DNA from: Clostridia bacterium
GTDB lineage: Bacteria; Bacillota; Clostridia; Oscillospirales; Acutalibacteraceae
Reading direction: 5' to 3'
DNA: 59,495 bases
NCBI GenBank assembly: GCA_017410585.1
Contig: JAFQQM010000058.1
Location: 1 to 59,495, forward strand
Of this stretch, positions 23,901 to 33,700 are shown in pieces. The stretch's first letter is position 1. Each line of letters begins with the position of its first letter. A program made the position numbers and the translations under genes. Below the pieces are notes generated by a model. It searched no databases. It worked only from the letters and a program-made list of their open reading frames with translations, and was not told the origin of the DNA.

Positions 23901-26900
23901 CGCCTTGGTAAAGCGGATGCCGGTCTTGCCGTCGGGAGATTTCAGTTCGGTACCCTGCGGGATCACGATCTCGTTGGAATTGGCGAGAATGCCGTCGATA
24001 CCGACGGTGGATTCGTACAGATAGATGATCGCCACCGGATACGGGTCGGCGGTGGTGTTGGGGGTCTCACCGATGACCAGCGCATTGTGGGTCTCGCCGT
24101 CGATGAGGATGGGCAGATTCTGCGGAGAGAAATTCTCCCACTTCGAAGTACCCGGATCGTAGTTCAGATCTTCGCTGTAGAAATAGACGAAGCAACGGTT
24201 TTCCTGATCGGCCGCGCCGCCGCCCGCCCAGATATGGAAGTTATCGGGGGTGAGTTCCACCCACGAAAGCAACGTAGCGTTGTAGTCCGCCGTTACGGTG
24301 ACGGTCATCGTGTTATCAAACGAGGTGAACACCGTTCCGGCCTTCACCAGCAGTTTTTCGGGAGCCACCGAGGTCGGGTATTTGACGGTCGCGGTGCCGT
24401 CTTCGTTGATGACCAGTTCGGCGTTTAACACGGAATTGTCGGCCAGATCGGTCACCTGACCCGCAAAACGGGTACACGCCGGCGCGGTGGTGGTGCCGGT
24501 GTACGGCATGGTGACCGAAGTGACGTTGTTACTGTTGTTGACCGTGAAATCACCGGACAGGGTGATGTTGCCGCTGTCGGTGGCGGTCGCCTTCGGCGCC
24601 AGTTTGATGCTGGTGGTAAACTGCGAATCGGTGCCGTAGTACTCGCCGCGAGCGGTGGAGTAGGTCACCACATCGATATCCACCGTACCGTCCGCCTTTT
24701 CGGCGCCGAAATAGAAGGTATTGATCATACCGGTAGCACCGATCGAAGCATCCATACCCTGCGGGTCAATGAGCATCGTGGTGACGTCCGACAGACCCTC
24801 ACGCGGGAAAACGGTCTGGGTCACGCCTTGGTTGGAGATATGGCCGCACAGCACCAACTGGATGTTATCGTACTGGCTGATGAGGATATCCCACATCGAC
24901 GTATCGGGATCACCCGCCGGACCGGTGGTGAAGGAGTTGATGGAACGGTTGGTCAGCAGATCGCCCTTGTAATCAAGGAAGGCGTGGGTGTTGACGATGA
25001 CCGTATGGTTGGGGTGGGACGCGACTACGTCCGCCGCCCATTCCAACGCAGCATCCTTCGGGTAGTACTCCAGCGTCAACAGCAGATAATCCACACCGCC
25101 GGCGACGAAGGTGCGCCACGTATTCAGCGCCGAGCCGTCCCAAGAGCCGCCCAGTTTATCCTTATAGCGGGCATAGCCGAAGTATTTCTCCAAATACGCC
25201 GGCGAATCGTGGTTGCCGCGGATCAGGGAGTATTCCACCAAGCCGTCTAACTTGCTGATGTGCTCATTGGCACGTTGCATCTCTTCTTCGGCGGTACCCA
25301 TTTCGGTGATATCGCCCAGACCCATCACCATCGACATCTTGCCGTTGGCGGCGGTCGCCTGCGCGGCAATATAATCGTAAATGGGGCCAAACGCTTCGGG
25401 ATAGTACCAGTTGATGATCTGGGTATCACCCACCGTCACCATCGAATATTCGTAGTCGGTAGGTTCCTCTACCTCGCGGATCCACAGTTGGTTGGCCACC
25501 AGCCCGTCCGCATCGGTATCGGTCAGCGTGTAAGAAAGCGCCTCGTTGCCGTCCGCATAGGTGGCGGAGACCGACGCGATCTTACCGCGGAAATAATTGA
25601 CGTTGCCGTCGACCGTGTCACCGCCGACAGTCAGCGGCATCCAACCGGTCTCCTGCTGATACTCGCCCTTGGAATCGGAGGCGGTATACGGATCAAACGG
25701 CGGCAGAGCCTTGGTGAAAGACAGGGTCTGCGACTGCTCGCCGGCGGTCACCGTAACGGTGGAAGCGGCGGTATCGATCGTCGCGGTGACCGTCGTCCAC
25801 ACGCCGGTACGCAGGTCGATCTCGTCAAACAGCAGGTTGGTCTTGCCGTTTAATTTGCTGTTCCAGTATACGCGCGGCTGACCCATCGCCGCCACCTCGA
25901 AACTGAACACCGAGTTGCTGGAGGCGGCACGGTTGCCGACGTTACCGATGATGATACCGCCCGAAATATAATCGTTGAGGTCGGCGGGCAGGTTGACCGA
26001 CGCGGTATAGGTGGTTGGGATAGCGGTCAGCGTTTCGGTGGTCGTCCAAGTGACGTTGGCATCAAAGGACATACCGCTGACGTCGTAGTTTTCGGTATTG
26101 GTGCCATCCGAATAGACCAGATGGTTGTTATTGGCGGAATGATCCTCCAAGCGTTCGTTGCCGTAGGCGGTGAAATCGTACGCCGCGGCCAAGTCGGCCG
26201 ACTCATACGGCACACGCGCCATATCCAGCACGATATCCTTCTCCGTACGGGCGGAGTCAAACATCGCCAGCGAATAGATCTTGGTGCCGGCGAGGTTGGT
26301 GGAGGTGGAGTTGCCGCCGATACGGAGCGGACGGGTCGCGCCGATGGCGTGGGTGATGGTCTCGGTCTTCACCTGCGCGAAGGTATTCGAGAACGCCGCA
26401 CCGCCCCAAGTGTACAGGTCGCTGGCCTTATAATCCGCCACCGTCAGCGTCTGCTGACTGCCGCCGTTGGCAGTACCGCCGTTGATGTAGCAGGTAACCG
26501 TGCCGGCCGCATCATCGCTGACGATCGCAAAGTGGAATTTCTCATTGGTGGGGAGGGCGAGTGCCTTAAACGGCAGGCGGATCTGCGGGCCTTGACCGCT
26601 ACCGGCCCACCACCACAGTTCCAGTTTCTTATCTCTGTACTGAACGGCATAACTGGCACCGTAGGCATTCTCAGCCGACAACGTACCGGTGTAGTTGCCA
26701 ATGATGGCACCGCTCTGACTGCCGTTGACCTCGATCCAACCCTCAAAAGTACGCGGAGCGGAGCCGAGATCGGTCCCCAGCAGGTAACTTTCGGTGGAGG
26801 CAGGTGCCAGATACGCACTCGGCACGTCTGCGATACGGACAACGGTCAGGTCATCCGCCAACACCGTACCGGCGGTGCTCATCAGGTCAAACTGAATAAT

Positions 26901-27410
26901 GGTGCGGTTGACCTGCATCGTAAATTCACAGGTATACAACGCCCATTCGTTGGTGATCGCCGAGGTCAGCACGGTGCTGCTCTTGACGTCACTGCCCCAA
27001 GCGGAGGTCCACTGGTGCAAGTTGACCTTGAGCGAGGCCGCATCGGCGGTGCCTGCCTTGGCCCAGATGCCCAGACGATAGGTCGCACCGGCCGTGAGAC
27101 CGTACACCGTCGCACGCAAACCGGAGGTGTTGGTGCCGGTGACGATCTTCAAGCCGCGGGTACCGTCGCTATGCTCGGCATCCGCCGACAACTGATCCAG
27201 CACGCTCACGCCGGAGACGTTGGTGCTCCAGTCGCGCAGGTCGATGCCTTCGAAATTGCCTTGCAGGAACATATTCTCTCCCAGCGGTTTGACGATGTTG
27301 ACCGCACCGGCGGGCATCACAAACAGATTGCCAAGCGCCGGCACCAAGCCGATCAGCAGGGCAAACGCCAAAACGAAGGAAAGAATACGCGAAGAAAGAT
27401 GAGTCTTCAT
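20979..27410 (-). CDS. Giant secreted metallophosphoesterase with multiple binding modules
   Basis: A 2143-residue secreted protein. Order: signal peptide (1 to about 36); a CBM4/9-like module (45-195); two LamG/concanavalin-like domains (about 200-445 and 455-650); a calcineurin-type phosphoesterase (about 655-960) with metal motifs VGDTQ, GLGDI, RGNHDS, VNTHAF and LCGHIS; several beta modules (about 965-1300); two near-duplicate carbohydrate-binding modules (about 1315-1465 and 1605-1755), each followed by a further beta module; and a roughly 250-residue C-terminal domain with the core AMLNYGAMAQNYFGY. There is no LPXTG or membrane anchor. It could dephosphorylate or hydrolyse a phosphodiester on a glycan while held to it by its modules (inference). 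The operon position is next to last, before the acidic peptide. Confidence 0.82.
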   Translation of the reverse strand: MKTHLSSRILSFVLAFALLIGLVPALGNLFVMPAGAVNIVKPLGENMFLQGNFEGIDLRDWSTNVSGVSVLDQLSADAEHSDGTRGLKIVTGTNTSGLRATVYGLTAGATYRLGIWAKAGTADAASLKVNLHQWTSAWGSDVKSSTVLTSAITNEWALYTCEFTMQVNRTIIQFDLMSTAGTVLADDLTVVRIADVPSAYLAPASTESYLLGTDLGSAPRTFEGWIEVNGSQSGAIIGNYTGTLSAENAYGASYAVQYRDKKLELWWWAGSGQGPQIRLPFKALALPTNEKFHFAIVSDDAAGTVTCYINGGTANGGSQQTLTVADYKASDLYTWGGAAFSNTFAQVKTETITHAIGATRPLRIGGNSTSTNLAGTKIYSLAMFDSARTEKDIVLDMARVPYESADLAAAYDFTAYGNERLEDHSANNNHLVYSDGTNTENYDVSGMSFDANVTWTTTETLTAIPTTYTASVNLPADLNDYISGGIIIGNVGNRAASSNSVFSFEVAAMGQPRVYWNSKLNGKTNLLFDEIDLRTGVWTTVTATIDTAASTVTVTAGEQSQTLSFTKALPPFDPYTASDSKGEYQQETGWMPLTVGGDTVDGNVNYFRGKIASVSATYADGNEALSYTLTDTDADGLVANQLWIREVEEPTDYEYSMVTVGDTQIINWYYPEAFGPIYDYIAAQATAANGKMSMVMGLGDITEMGTAEEEMQRANEHISKLDGLVEYSLIRGNHDSPAYLEKYFGYARYKDKLGGSWDGSALNTWRTFVAGGVDYLLLTLEYYPKDAALEWAADVVASHPNHTVIVNTHAFLDYKGDLLTNRSINSFTTGPAGDPDTSMWDILISQYDNIQLVLCGHISNQGVTQTVFPREGLSDVTTMLIDPQGMDASIGATGMINTFYFGAEKADGTVDIDVVTYSTARGEYYGTDSQFTTSIKLAPKATATDSGNITLSGDFTVNNSNNVTSVTMPYTGTTTAPACTRFAGQVTDLADNSVLNAELVINEDGTATVKYPTSVAPEKLLVKAGTVFTSFDNTMTVTVTADYNATLLSWVELTPDNFHIWAGGGAADQENRCFVYFYSEDLNYDPGTSKWENFSPQNLPILIDGETHNALVIGETPNTTADPYPVAIIYLYESTVGIDGILANSNEIVIPQGTELKSPDGKTGIRFTKAVGLHKVNGSWSVYDPSLVPFEVEVTFTGATVNDNGTMYLPVVTGDGSAIMNTYGDWTTAYGSVWVDDVEKTDVGYSITGNTFYFGGLDMNNVSKIEFKAGTVLTPADDCLSKEPIEITNDLVLVKTDGVWAEYDPNAPVLEDHTPIGPNLPDGKTNLVTFGSFNAASGFNINGNGAVENGMLRMDMTGADDMAWFQLPVTAGKTYRMSVYMWVTADGDIRIDGEASGHMTAYQNHIYSASNAIEGSSLYAATDGWVEMVYEFTAETTATANIYFVRNYYGGSTTVYLDDLCIYDVNEEDVSYTDIDFDVETDIVTSVAYNSNNHRTYLVFQSAATLPVTDWSAYSGTTTGKIIVDGVEHTVTFYAAGMDNANQVQLYVGNNNQTDFTTADEIFIPAGSVFTFGKKNLRFTKDFHLMNFGGWQKYDASKIPSDHTATVGPNLPLGHTNLVNFGSFDAATGFNIAGNGAVENGMLRMDITSTDDYAFFSSAVETGKTYRLSVYMWITDYYNIRIDGEASNNKSTYQNYIYSNANEIAGESLKAATGGWVEMVYEFTAEKTGTAHFYFVKNYWGGNATVYLDDLCFYDVNDIQKQTISIQKFSWAHSNIVGVNMGNYDELSATAWWSNYGGSNPYFYANGEVYLDGAETPTSVRIALPAGTNNNIFFYGMPADDVAVTIRIPEGAEFTSEAGEVILVFDKEYVIEKTAKNAATVAENSTKFAEYNVTLSSDMKVGVRIDPANGVSLADLTLTYTVAGGAAQTAELIDGLFYCNVPAKDMTSELVLTLQNANSQVQTSAIATTTLRAYALALLTGEQTEAVKSTAKAMLNYGAMAQNYFGYNTGSLANGDYAYTQDQLDAADPGEVSGVHADTDSRPEAYAGASLLLQSKVGIRLYFKENVGGNLTYSESRDLYYYEFAGIGAGQLATEQSVTIDGVTYTVSVLSMARQVIDGDKYSDAFKNLMKAITLYADAASKL

Positions 27411-27438
27411 TAAAATTCGCTCCTTTTTTTAAAATCTA

Positions 27439-28833
27439 TCAACGATACGGAATCACCAAACAGCCATCGCCGGGGGCGAGGGTAAGGGTGATCTCGTGAT
27501 CTTCCAATTCGGTGACCTCGCCGGTCAGGCGGTCGGCGGTGCCGTACAGCGCCGCCTGCGTCATACCGGTGAGTTTCAGCGTGGCGGTGGCATCCTCAAA
27601 CGCCTCATCCGTGCCGGCGTCAAAGTAGTTGACAAGGTAGAATGCCTCGTTGCCGGCGTCGTCTTTCAGCAACGTGACCAGCATTCGGTTATCCACCGTC
27701 AGTTCGGTCAGCAATGCCGATTGCTCGTACAGTTTTTCACGGTGCTCCTGCTGGTAAAACAGGAAGCAACCACTGGAAAACGCGGTTTGATCGGGAGCCA
27801 CCGGCTGGGTGTCCACGCGGTCGTAGTGTTGCAGTGCCGATTCCAGCGACGCCACTTCGGCGTTGACCGCCTGCGCCATCGGGTAATAGCGGGAAGGCTT
27901 GCCCTCCGGATCGATCAAACCGTAGTTATAGCCACCGGTCGGCGGCTGGTATAAGTAGTAGGAATAGGCGTCCGCACCGTAGGCCAGTGCCACGTTCACC
28001 TGCAAGCGTATCTGCTCTTGCGTCTGCAGATCGTAGTTGCCGTTGACCCCGTCCGCCGTCTGGATAAAGACGTGGAAATCGGCGTCAAATTCATCCGCCA
28101 TATCCGCCAGCAACCGGTAATTGAGCAGCCATTTCGGCATATGGCCGGCATTATCCATAAACGGATAGAAATCCACCGACACCATCCGCGGAGCGGTCGT
28201 CTTGGACAGATACTGCTCGCGGTAGGCGTCCAGATACTCGCCGTAGTCACGGACTTTTAACGCAGCGGTCGGGTCGGCGTACATCGGGAACAGGTTGCAG
28301 AAATACGGTACGTCGGGAAAATATTTTTTAGCATTCCCGATGTTTTCCGCCACCTTGGGGATATGGGGGGCAGACGGCTCATCCCCCGAAAAAACACCGA
28401 CGATCGTATCCTTGTAGGCGCTGTAATCGATGGTGTTTTTTTCGTAGACGTTGTACTCGTCACCAAACAGGTAGTTTCCGTCCGCCAGAATGACCGACAT
28501 TCCCATTTTCTTGGCGAGTGCCAACGACTTGTCGGTCATCGTCTCCTCGTCATAGCCGGGGACGTGGCCGAGATAGTAGCCGTCTCGCAACGTGTCGCCA
28601 TCCTCTAAGAGCCAAAAATTGTGGTTGACCAGCAAAACGGTGTTTAGCCCGCAATCCTTGTACAACTGATACTCCGCCTCGGTCGGCGAAGGACACCACC
28701 AAGTGGCACGGATGATCTTTTCTTCCGCATCAAAGGCCGGAATACCGTAATTCACCTTCGGCCGGTTGCAACCGCACAAACAGACGGCCAACAACACGGA
28801 AACGACCAGCAACAGCGCTATATTTCGTCGCAT
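27439..28833 (-). CDS. TIM-barrel glycosidase-like lipoprotein
   Basis: A 464-residue lipoprotein (lipobox LCGC, Cys22). The mature part reads as a (beta/alpha)8 barrel of the GH-A clan kind: RATWWCPSPTEAEYQLYKDCG, NTVLLVNHNFWLLEDG, GVFSGDEPS with a possible acid/base Asp-Glu, SVDFYPF, and FIQTADGVNG. An AYSYYLYQPP strand and a C-terminal beta domain follow. I cannot assign a CAZy family; it may be a glycosidase or a catalytically weak sugar-binding barrel. The start at 28833 follows AGGGGG; upstream GTG and ATG codons overlap the GH35 stop. It lies between GH35 and the phosphoesterase in the operon. Confidence 0.7.
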   Translation of the reverse strand: MRRNIALLLVVSVLLAVCLCGCNRPKVNYGIPAFDAEEKIIRATWWCPSPTEAEYQLYKDCGLNTVLLVNHNFWLLEDGDTLRDGYYLGHVPGYDEETMTDKSLALAKKMGMSVILADGNYLFGDEYNVYEKNTIDYSAYKDTIVGVFSGDEPSAPHIPKVAENIGNAKKYFPDVPYFCNLFPMYADPTAALKVRDYGEYLDAYREQYLSKTTAPRMVSVDFYPFMDNAGHMPKWLLNYRLLADMADEFDADFHVFIQTADGVNGNYDLQTQEQIRLQVNVALAYGADAYSYYLYQPPTGGYNYGLIDPEGKPSRYYPMAQAVNAEVASLESALQHYDRVDTQPVAPDQTAFSSGCFLFYQQEHREKLYEQSALLTELTVDNRMLVTLLKDDAGNEAFYLVNYFDAGTDEAFEDATATLKLTGMTQAALYGTADRLTGEVTELEDHEITLTLAPGDGCLVIPYR

Positions 28834-28844
28834 AGGCATCCCCC

Positions 28845-30671
28845 TCACATAATGGTGACCGGACCTTCGTCGGTCTTCATCGCATCCAAAACGTGGTAAT
28901 CACGGATAGAAATGACCGGCGTTGCGGTCGGTTTTTCCGCAAAAACGATAATCTCGTTTTCGTCTTTGAGAATGGAAGCGGGCAGATACAGCGACCGTTG
29001 CGGTCCGATCTCCCAGTAACGGCCCAAGCAGAAACCGTTGACCGTGATAAAGCCTTTGGTAAAATGATCGGGGTGGATGAAGCAATCTTTCTTCTCGGTC
29101 GTGCGGAAGGTGCCGCGGTAGAAGACCGGTAAATCGGGCTGTGCCTCTCCCCCGTATTGCAGACGGTCCAGACCGTCCATCGGGAGGGTGTAGACCTCCC
29201 AGTTATACAGAATGTGGCTGGGGCCGTGCTTTTGTTGGATGAACACGTGCTTTAAGATGCCCTTGCGGTCACCGTGGTCCATCGTGCGTCCGAAATTGAC
29301 GCGGCCTTGGTTTTCCACCAGCAGTTCCAGCGTACCGCCCTCGTCCATCCAGCCGTACACCTCCAGCAACTGCTCGCGGTCGTTACGGCTGATGACGCCG
29401 CGCCACACGCCGTTAAAATACACGTTGGCGCGGTCGGCAACCCCTTCCACCGCCAGCAAATGGATATTTTGGTGGGGTTGTACCTGCGTTCGATACAGGA
29501 TGTAGCCGGTATTCTGCCCATAATATTCCATCGAATGCTGACAGGCCGAGGTATGATGACCGCCGATGCGGTCGAGGTTATCAAACAGAGGCGCGCTTTC
29601 GGTCAACGGAATATCCGATAGCGCCATTAGCGGCACCGGTTCCGGTTCGGGAAGCGAAACGCCGAGATACTCGCTCATCAACCGTTGAGTCAAGCGGTAC
29701 TTGGGGGTGATCTCGCCCCATTCGGTCAACAGCGCATCGTAATCGTAACTGGTGACGTCGGGGTAATAGGTCGTTTTCAGGCGGTTTTGCGGGTCATCGG
29801 CAAAGGTATTCGCGCCGTTGGTAAACCCGAAATTGGTACCGCCGTGGAACATATACAGGTTAAAATTGATATTTTTTTCCAGATGCCAACGCAGTTCTTT
29901 TTCGTAGTAGGCCAGATCGTATCCCTGATACGGTCTTCCCCAATGGGCAAACATACCGATCCAAAATTCCACGTGGAAGGGGGGCGCATCCGGTTGGCGG
30001 CGCCACAACACGTCGATATGTTCATCGGTCAGATTGCCGCCGTCATAGCCGAAATCGAGGGCTTCCAAGCAACCGTCGGCATGACCGCCGGACAAGAACA
30101 TCTCCAGATTACCGTCGGCGGTAAAGATCGGCACCTCTACCCCATAACTCTTGAGGAGATCGGCGCAGGTGTTCATATAGCGGGTACTGTTGCCAAACGA
30201 GCCGTATTCGTTCTCCGCGGCAAACAAAATGACCTTGCCCTGCGGGTGCTGATGCCGCACCAGACGGGGCATCAGTTGATCGAAATACCGTTTGACGTAG
30301 GACAGATAGTCGCCGTCGTCGGTGCGCAGGCGCATCCCCTCATCGCGAAGCAACCACGCCGGCAGGCCGCCGTTTTCCCACTCCGCGCAGATGTACGGAC
30401 CGGGGCGCAAAATGACGTACAGCCCCAGTTCCTCTGCCAACTCAATGAAGTGTTCCACGTCCAGCCGACCGGAAAAGTCAAAGCGACCGTTTTCCGGTTC
30501 GTGCAGATTCCAAGCACAATAGGTCTCCACCGCATTGAGCCCGCATTGTTTCAGTTTTAAGAGCAATTCCGGCCATTTTTCCGGCAAACTGCGGAAATAA
30601 TGGATCGCACCGGCAAACAACTTGACCGGCTGACCGTCGACCAAAAATTCTCGGTTTTCCCAAGTAACCAT
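28845..30671 (-). CDS. Glycoside hydrolase family 35 beta-galactosidase
   Basis: A 608-residue cytosolic GH35 enzyme. The family signatures are clear: FAGAIHYFRSLPEKWPELL, ETYCAWNLHEP, GPYICAEWENGGLPAWLL, acid/base Glu155 in AAENEYG and nucleophile Glu235 in FHVEFWIGMF. C-terminal jelly-roll domains follow the barrel. It removes terminal beta-galactose from oligosaccharides. No signal peptide is present, so it works on sugars brought in by the ABC importer of this operon. The start is taken as ATG 30671 (GGAG upstream); the GTG at 30692 would have its ribosome binding site buried in the hairpin at 30696-30723. Confidence 0.9.
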   Translation of the reverse strand: MVTWENREFLVDGQPVKLFAGAIHYFRSLPEKWPELLLKLKQCGLNAVETYCAWNLHEPENGRFDFSGRLDVEHFIELAEELGLYVILRPGPYICAEWENGGLPAWLLRDEGMRLRTDDGDYLSYVKRYFDQLMPRLVRHQHPQGKVILFAAENEYGSFGNSTRYMNTCADLLKSYGVEVPIFTADGNLEMFLSGGHADGCLEALDFGYDGGNLTDEHIDVLWRRQPDAPPFHVEFWIGMFAHWGRPYQGYDLAYYEKELRWHLEKNINFNLYMFHGGTNFGFTNGANTFADDPQNRLKTTYYPDVTSYDYDALLTEWGEITPKYRLTQRLMSEYLGVSLPEPEPVPLMALSDIPLTESAPLFDNLDRIGGHHTSACQHSMEYYGQNTGYILYRTQVQPHQNIHLLAVEGVADRANVYFNGVWRGVISRNDREQLLEVYGWMDEGGTLELLVENQGRVNFGRTMDHGDRKGILKHVFIQQKHGPSHILYNWEVYTLPMDGLDRLQYGGEAQPDLPVFYRGTFRTTEKKDCFIHPDHFTKGFITVNGFCLGRYWEIGPQRSLYLPASILKDENEIIVFAEKPTATPVISIRDYHVLDAMKTDEGPVTIM

Positions 30672-30695
30672 ATACCTCTCCGAAAAAGCCACATT

Positions 30696-30723
30696 CCCCG
30701 CCTGCCAAAAAAGGCAGGCGGGG
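30696..30723. terminator. Intra-operon hairpin upstream of GH35
   Basis: A GC-rich stem, CCCCGCCTGCC (30696-30706) / GGCAGGCGGGG (30713-30723), with a loop of six identical bases. Read leftward it has no T run right after the stem, so it may act as a partial terminator or an mRNA-stabilising or processing site separating the surface-protein genes from GH35 rather than a full stop. Confidence 0.6.
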
Positions 30724-30735
30724 TTGTGTTATGCT

Positions 30736-33700
30736 TTAGTTCTGTTTTTTCTTGACAGCCAGCACGCCGCAGACCGCCAACAACGCGACCAAACCGGCGA
30801 TGATCGCCAGAATGATCGGCAGGTTGGACTTCTCTCCGGTCGGAACCGAAGAGCCGCCGTCACCGGTATTGCCCGCATCCATATCCGGAATCTCGGTGAA
30901 TTCCTCATCGATGACCCACTCGTCATTCTCGTCACGCACCATACGGAAGTTGTTGGCGATGACGATCGGGCGGTCGCTGTTGCAGGTTGCCGCAGGCAAC
31001 ACCACCGTACCGGCATCGATCTGGATGGCGTCGTAATTCGCCAGCGAGATACTGCTCATATGGAAATAGGTTCCGGTGAGCGAGAAGATCGCGCCCTGAT
31101 CCACCGTCCAGTTGACGGTGCCATCGGCATTGTAGGTGCCCAGACGCACCGTACCGAAAGCGGAAGTCCAGTCGCCGTAGATATCCTTAATCGCGGTACC
31201 GTCGGCCAGCATGGCATTCAGCCACAGGATGTTGGTACCGTCCACCTGCTCGATGGTGATGCCCACTTCCAGCGCATCGGACAGGTCGATGACCGCTTCC
31301 TGATCCGCCCAGACGCCGTCGGCCTTTTGCATATCCACCTTCGCCGTCAGTTTGAGCGGCTGACCGCCTTCGGTGACATCCTCCGCATTCGGCGAGGACA
31401 GGGCGCTAAGCACCAGACCCTCGTTTAGCACCAGCGATTCGACCGGCAACAGGTCGGCAGAGTCGTTGGGGACCTTCCAGAAGCAGTGGTGATAGATGTA
31501 GAAATAGCCGCTCGCCACGTCGTACTCAAACAGCAGGGTGCGCTCGTCACCGTCCAACTGGACGATCGCCGCATACCAAGTGTTGACGGTCGGCAGAGTG
31601 CCTTCGCCGGAGAACGCCCAGTCGTTGTTGCCGTTGATGTTTTCAAAGGTCAGCGTCACGTCCACCGGATCCAGCGGCGGCACCGGCGGCGGAGCGTCTT
31701 TATCCATCCACGCGCCGTCGACGTTGATCACCTCGACCTTTTCGGTCAGTTTCAAACGCTTGCCGCCCGCGATCTCGGTACCCGTATTCGGGTCGCACTC
31801 ACAAAGCAGTGTACCCTCGGCGATCGCAACGGTCGTGGTGGCGTTCAAGCCCCAAATAAAGGCGTTGGTCGGCGCCCAGTCGGGACCGATCTCGATCACC
31901 ACGGTCTTAACGGTGCCGTCTACGGTAACTGCCGCCAAGTAATATTTCTGCGTATATTCCGCGTCAACGGTAAAGGTCATATACAGACTGCCGGACGGCA
32001 TACTGTCGTAGGTCAGCGACAGATCACCGACGACCGGCGGCACCACGGTGCCTTCCTTGCCCCAGATACCGCTCACCTGCTCCAACACGAAGTCCTCGGT
32101 AAAGCGGAGAACGGTGCCTTCCAGTTCATATTCACTGCCGGCGGCAATGGTGATCTTGGAGGCATTGGTGCAATTGACGTCTTTGATGATGATCTGGAAG
32201 CCCTTGTTATCCGCATCGTCCAGTTTCTGCGCGATGCAACCGGCGTAGTCCACACCGTCCACGTTGACGGTCACGGTGCCGGCCGGCACAGTCCAAGCCG
32301 CACCGGGCAGTTCCTCGTTGGTACGCACCCAGATCCAAGTGCGGTTATTATTCGAGTTGTAGTTGACGGGATGATCGGCATTCACGTCGTCGTTGGTCAT
32401 ATCGATCTCAATGACCGGACGGGTATCCGGCGCACCCCAGTTGTCGCCTTCCTTGGCGATCACGATGGCTTCAGCAATGCGAAGCGTCTGACCGCCTGCA
32501 ACCACCGCCGAGGCATCCGGCGTGCTGATCGGGGTCAGCACCGTACCGGCCGCAATCTCCACCGACGAAGCGGGGCAGGCCGCACTGCCCGGCGTAGCGC
32601 CGAAGCAATGATTATAGATGTAGAAGCCGACGCCTTCGCAGTATTCCAACAACACCGTGCGCGCCGCGCCGTCCACCGTGATGTCGGCGGTATACCACTG
32701 ACCGGCCGTCAGACCGGTGACGTCCTCGACCGTAAAGCGCCAGTTGTCGTTCGCCGCATCGTAGAACACAAACGTCTTATCCAACGGCTCGACCGCCGGA
32801 TCGGTATAGGTCGCACCGGTAGAAGCATTGACCGTCAGGTCTTTGGTAAAGGAATACGGCGTGCCGTTATCCGCCACAAACACCGTATCCGCCGATACCG
32901 AGTACTCCGTCGGCAACGAATCGAAGCCAAACCACCATTCCCCGTTATCCGGCAGGGTCACCACCACGTCGGTCGGGGTACCGGCCACGTCCACCTGACC
33001 GTACAGCGTCAGCCAAGCGCCGCCGCCCACTACCGGCGAGGAGACCAGTTTGACCGAGGAAACGACCTGATTGCCATTTGCCCAACTGCCCATATAACCA
33101 CCGGTGCCCTGCGTGGTATCCACCGCCAGTTCGGTGATTGCCGGCACATCCGCCACCGGTGCCCAGTTTTCACCACTGCCTTCGATCTTGAAGGTCTCGG
33201 TCAGGGCCAACTGCTTGCCGTCGGCGATCTCGTTCCAATCGGCGTCCGATTCGCGGAATAGCGCACCGGCCGCGATCTCTAAGGAAGAGGTGGCATTGAG
33301 GCTCCAAACGAAGGCATTCGTCGGTGCCCAATCGGGACCTACCTCAAACAGCAGGGTCTTGGCGGTACCATCCACAGTGGCTTCCGCCAGATAGTATTTC
33401 TGCGTAAATTCCGCATCGGCGGTAAAGGTCATATACAGATGACTGCCGCCCGGCATACTGTCGTAAGCAAGCGTCAGATCACCGATTGCCGGCGCATCCG
33501 CCACCGGCGTCCAGTTTTCGCCGCTGCCTTCGATCTTGAAGGTCTCGGTCAGCGTCAACTGCTTACCGCCGGCGATCTCGTTCCAATCGGCGTCCGATTC
33601 GCGGAACAGCGCACCGGCCGCGATCTCAAAGGAAGAGGTGGCATTGAGGCTCCAAACGAAGGCATTCGTCGGTGCCCAATCGGGACCTACCTCAAACAGC

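Noticed and set aside
20925-24428. 1167-codon plus-strand frame opposite the giant phosphoesterase
   Set aside because: Same shadow effect; low-complexity His/Arg/Gly composition and no start signal.
30736-30860. A true LPXTG sortase signal in the surface protein
   Set aside because: Only a degenerate VPTGE stands before the membrane helix; an anchor is likely but a sortase substrate cannot be claimed.
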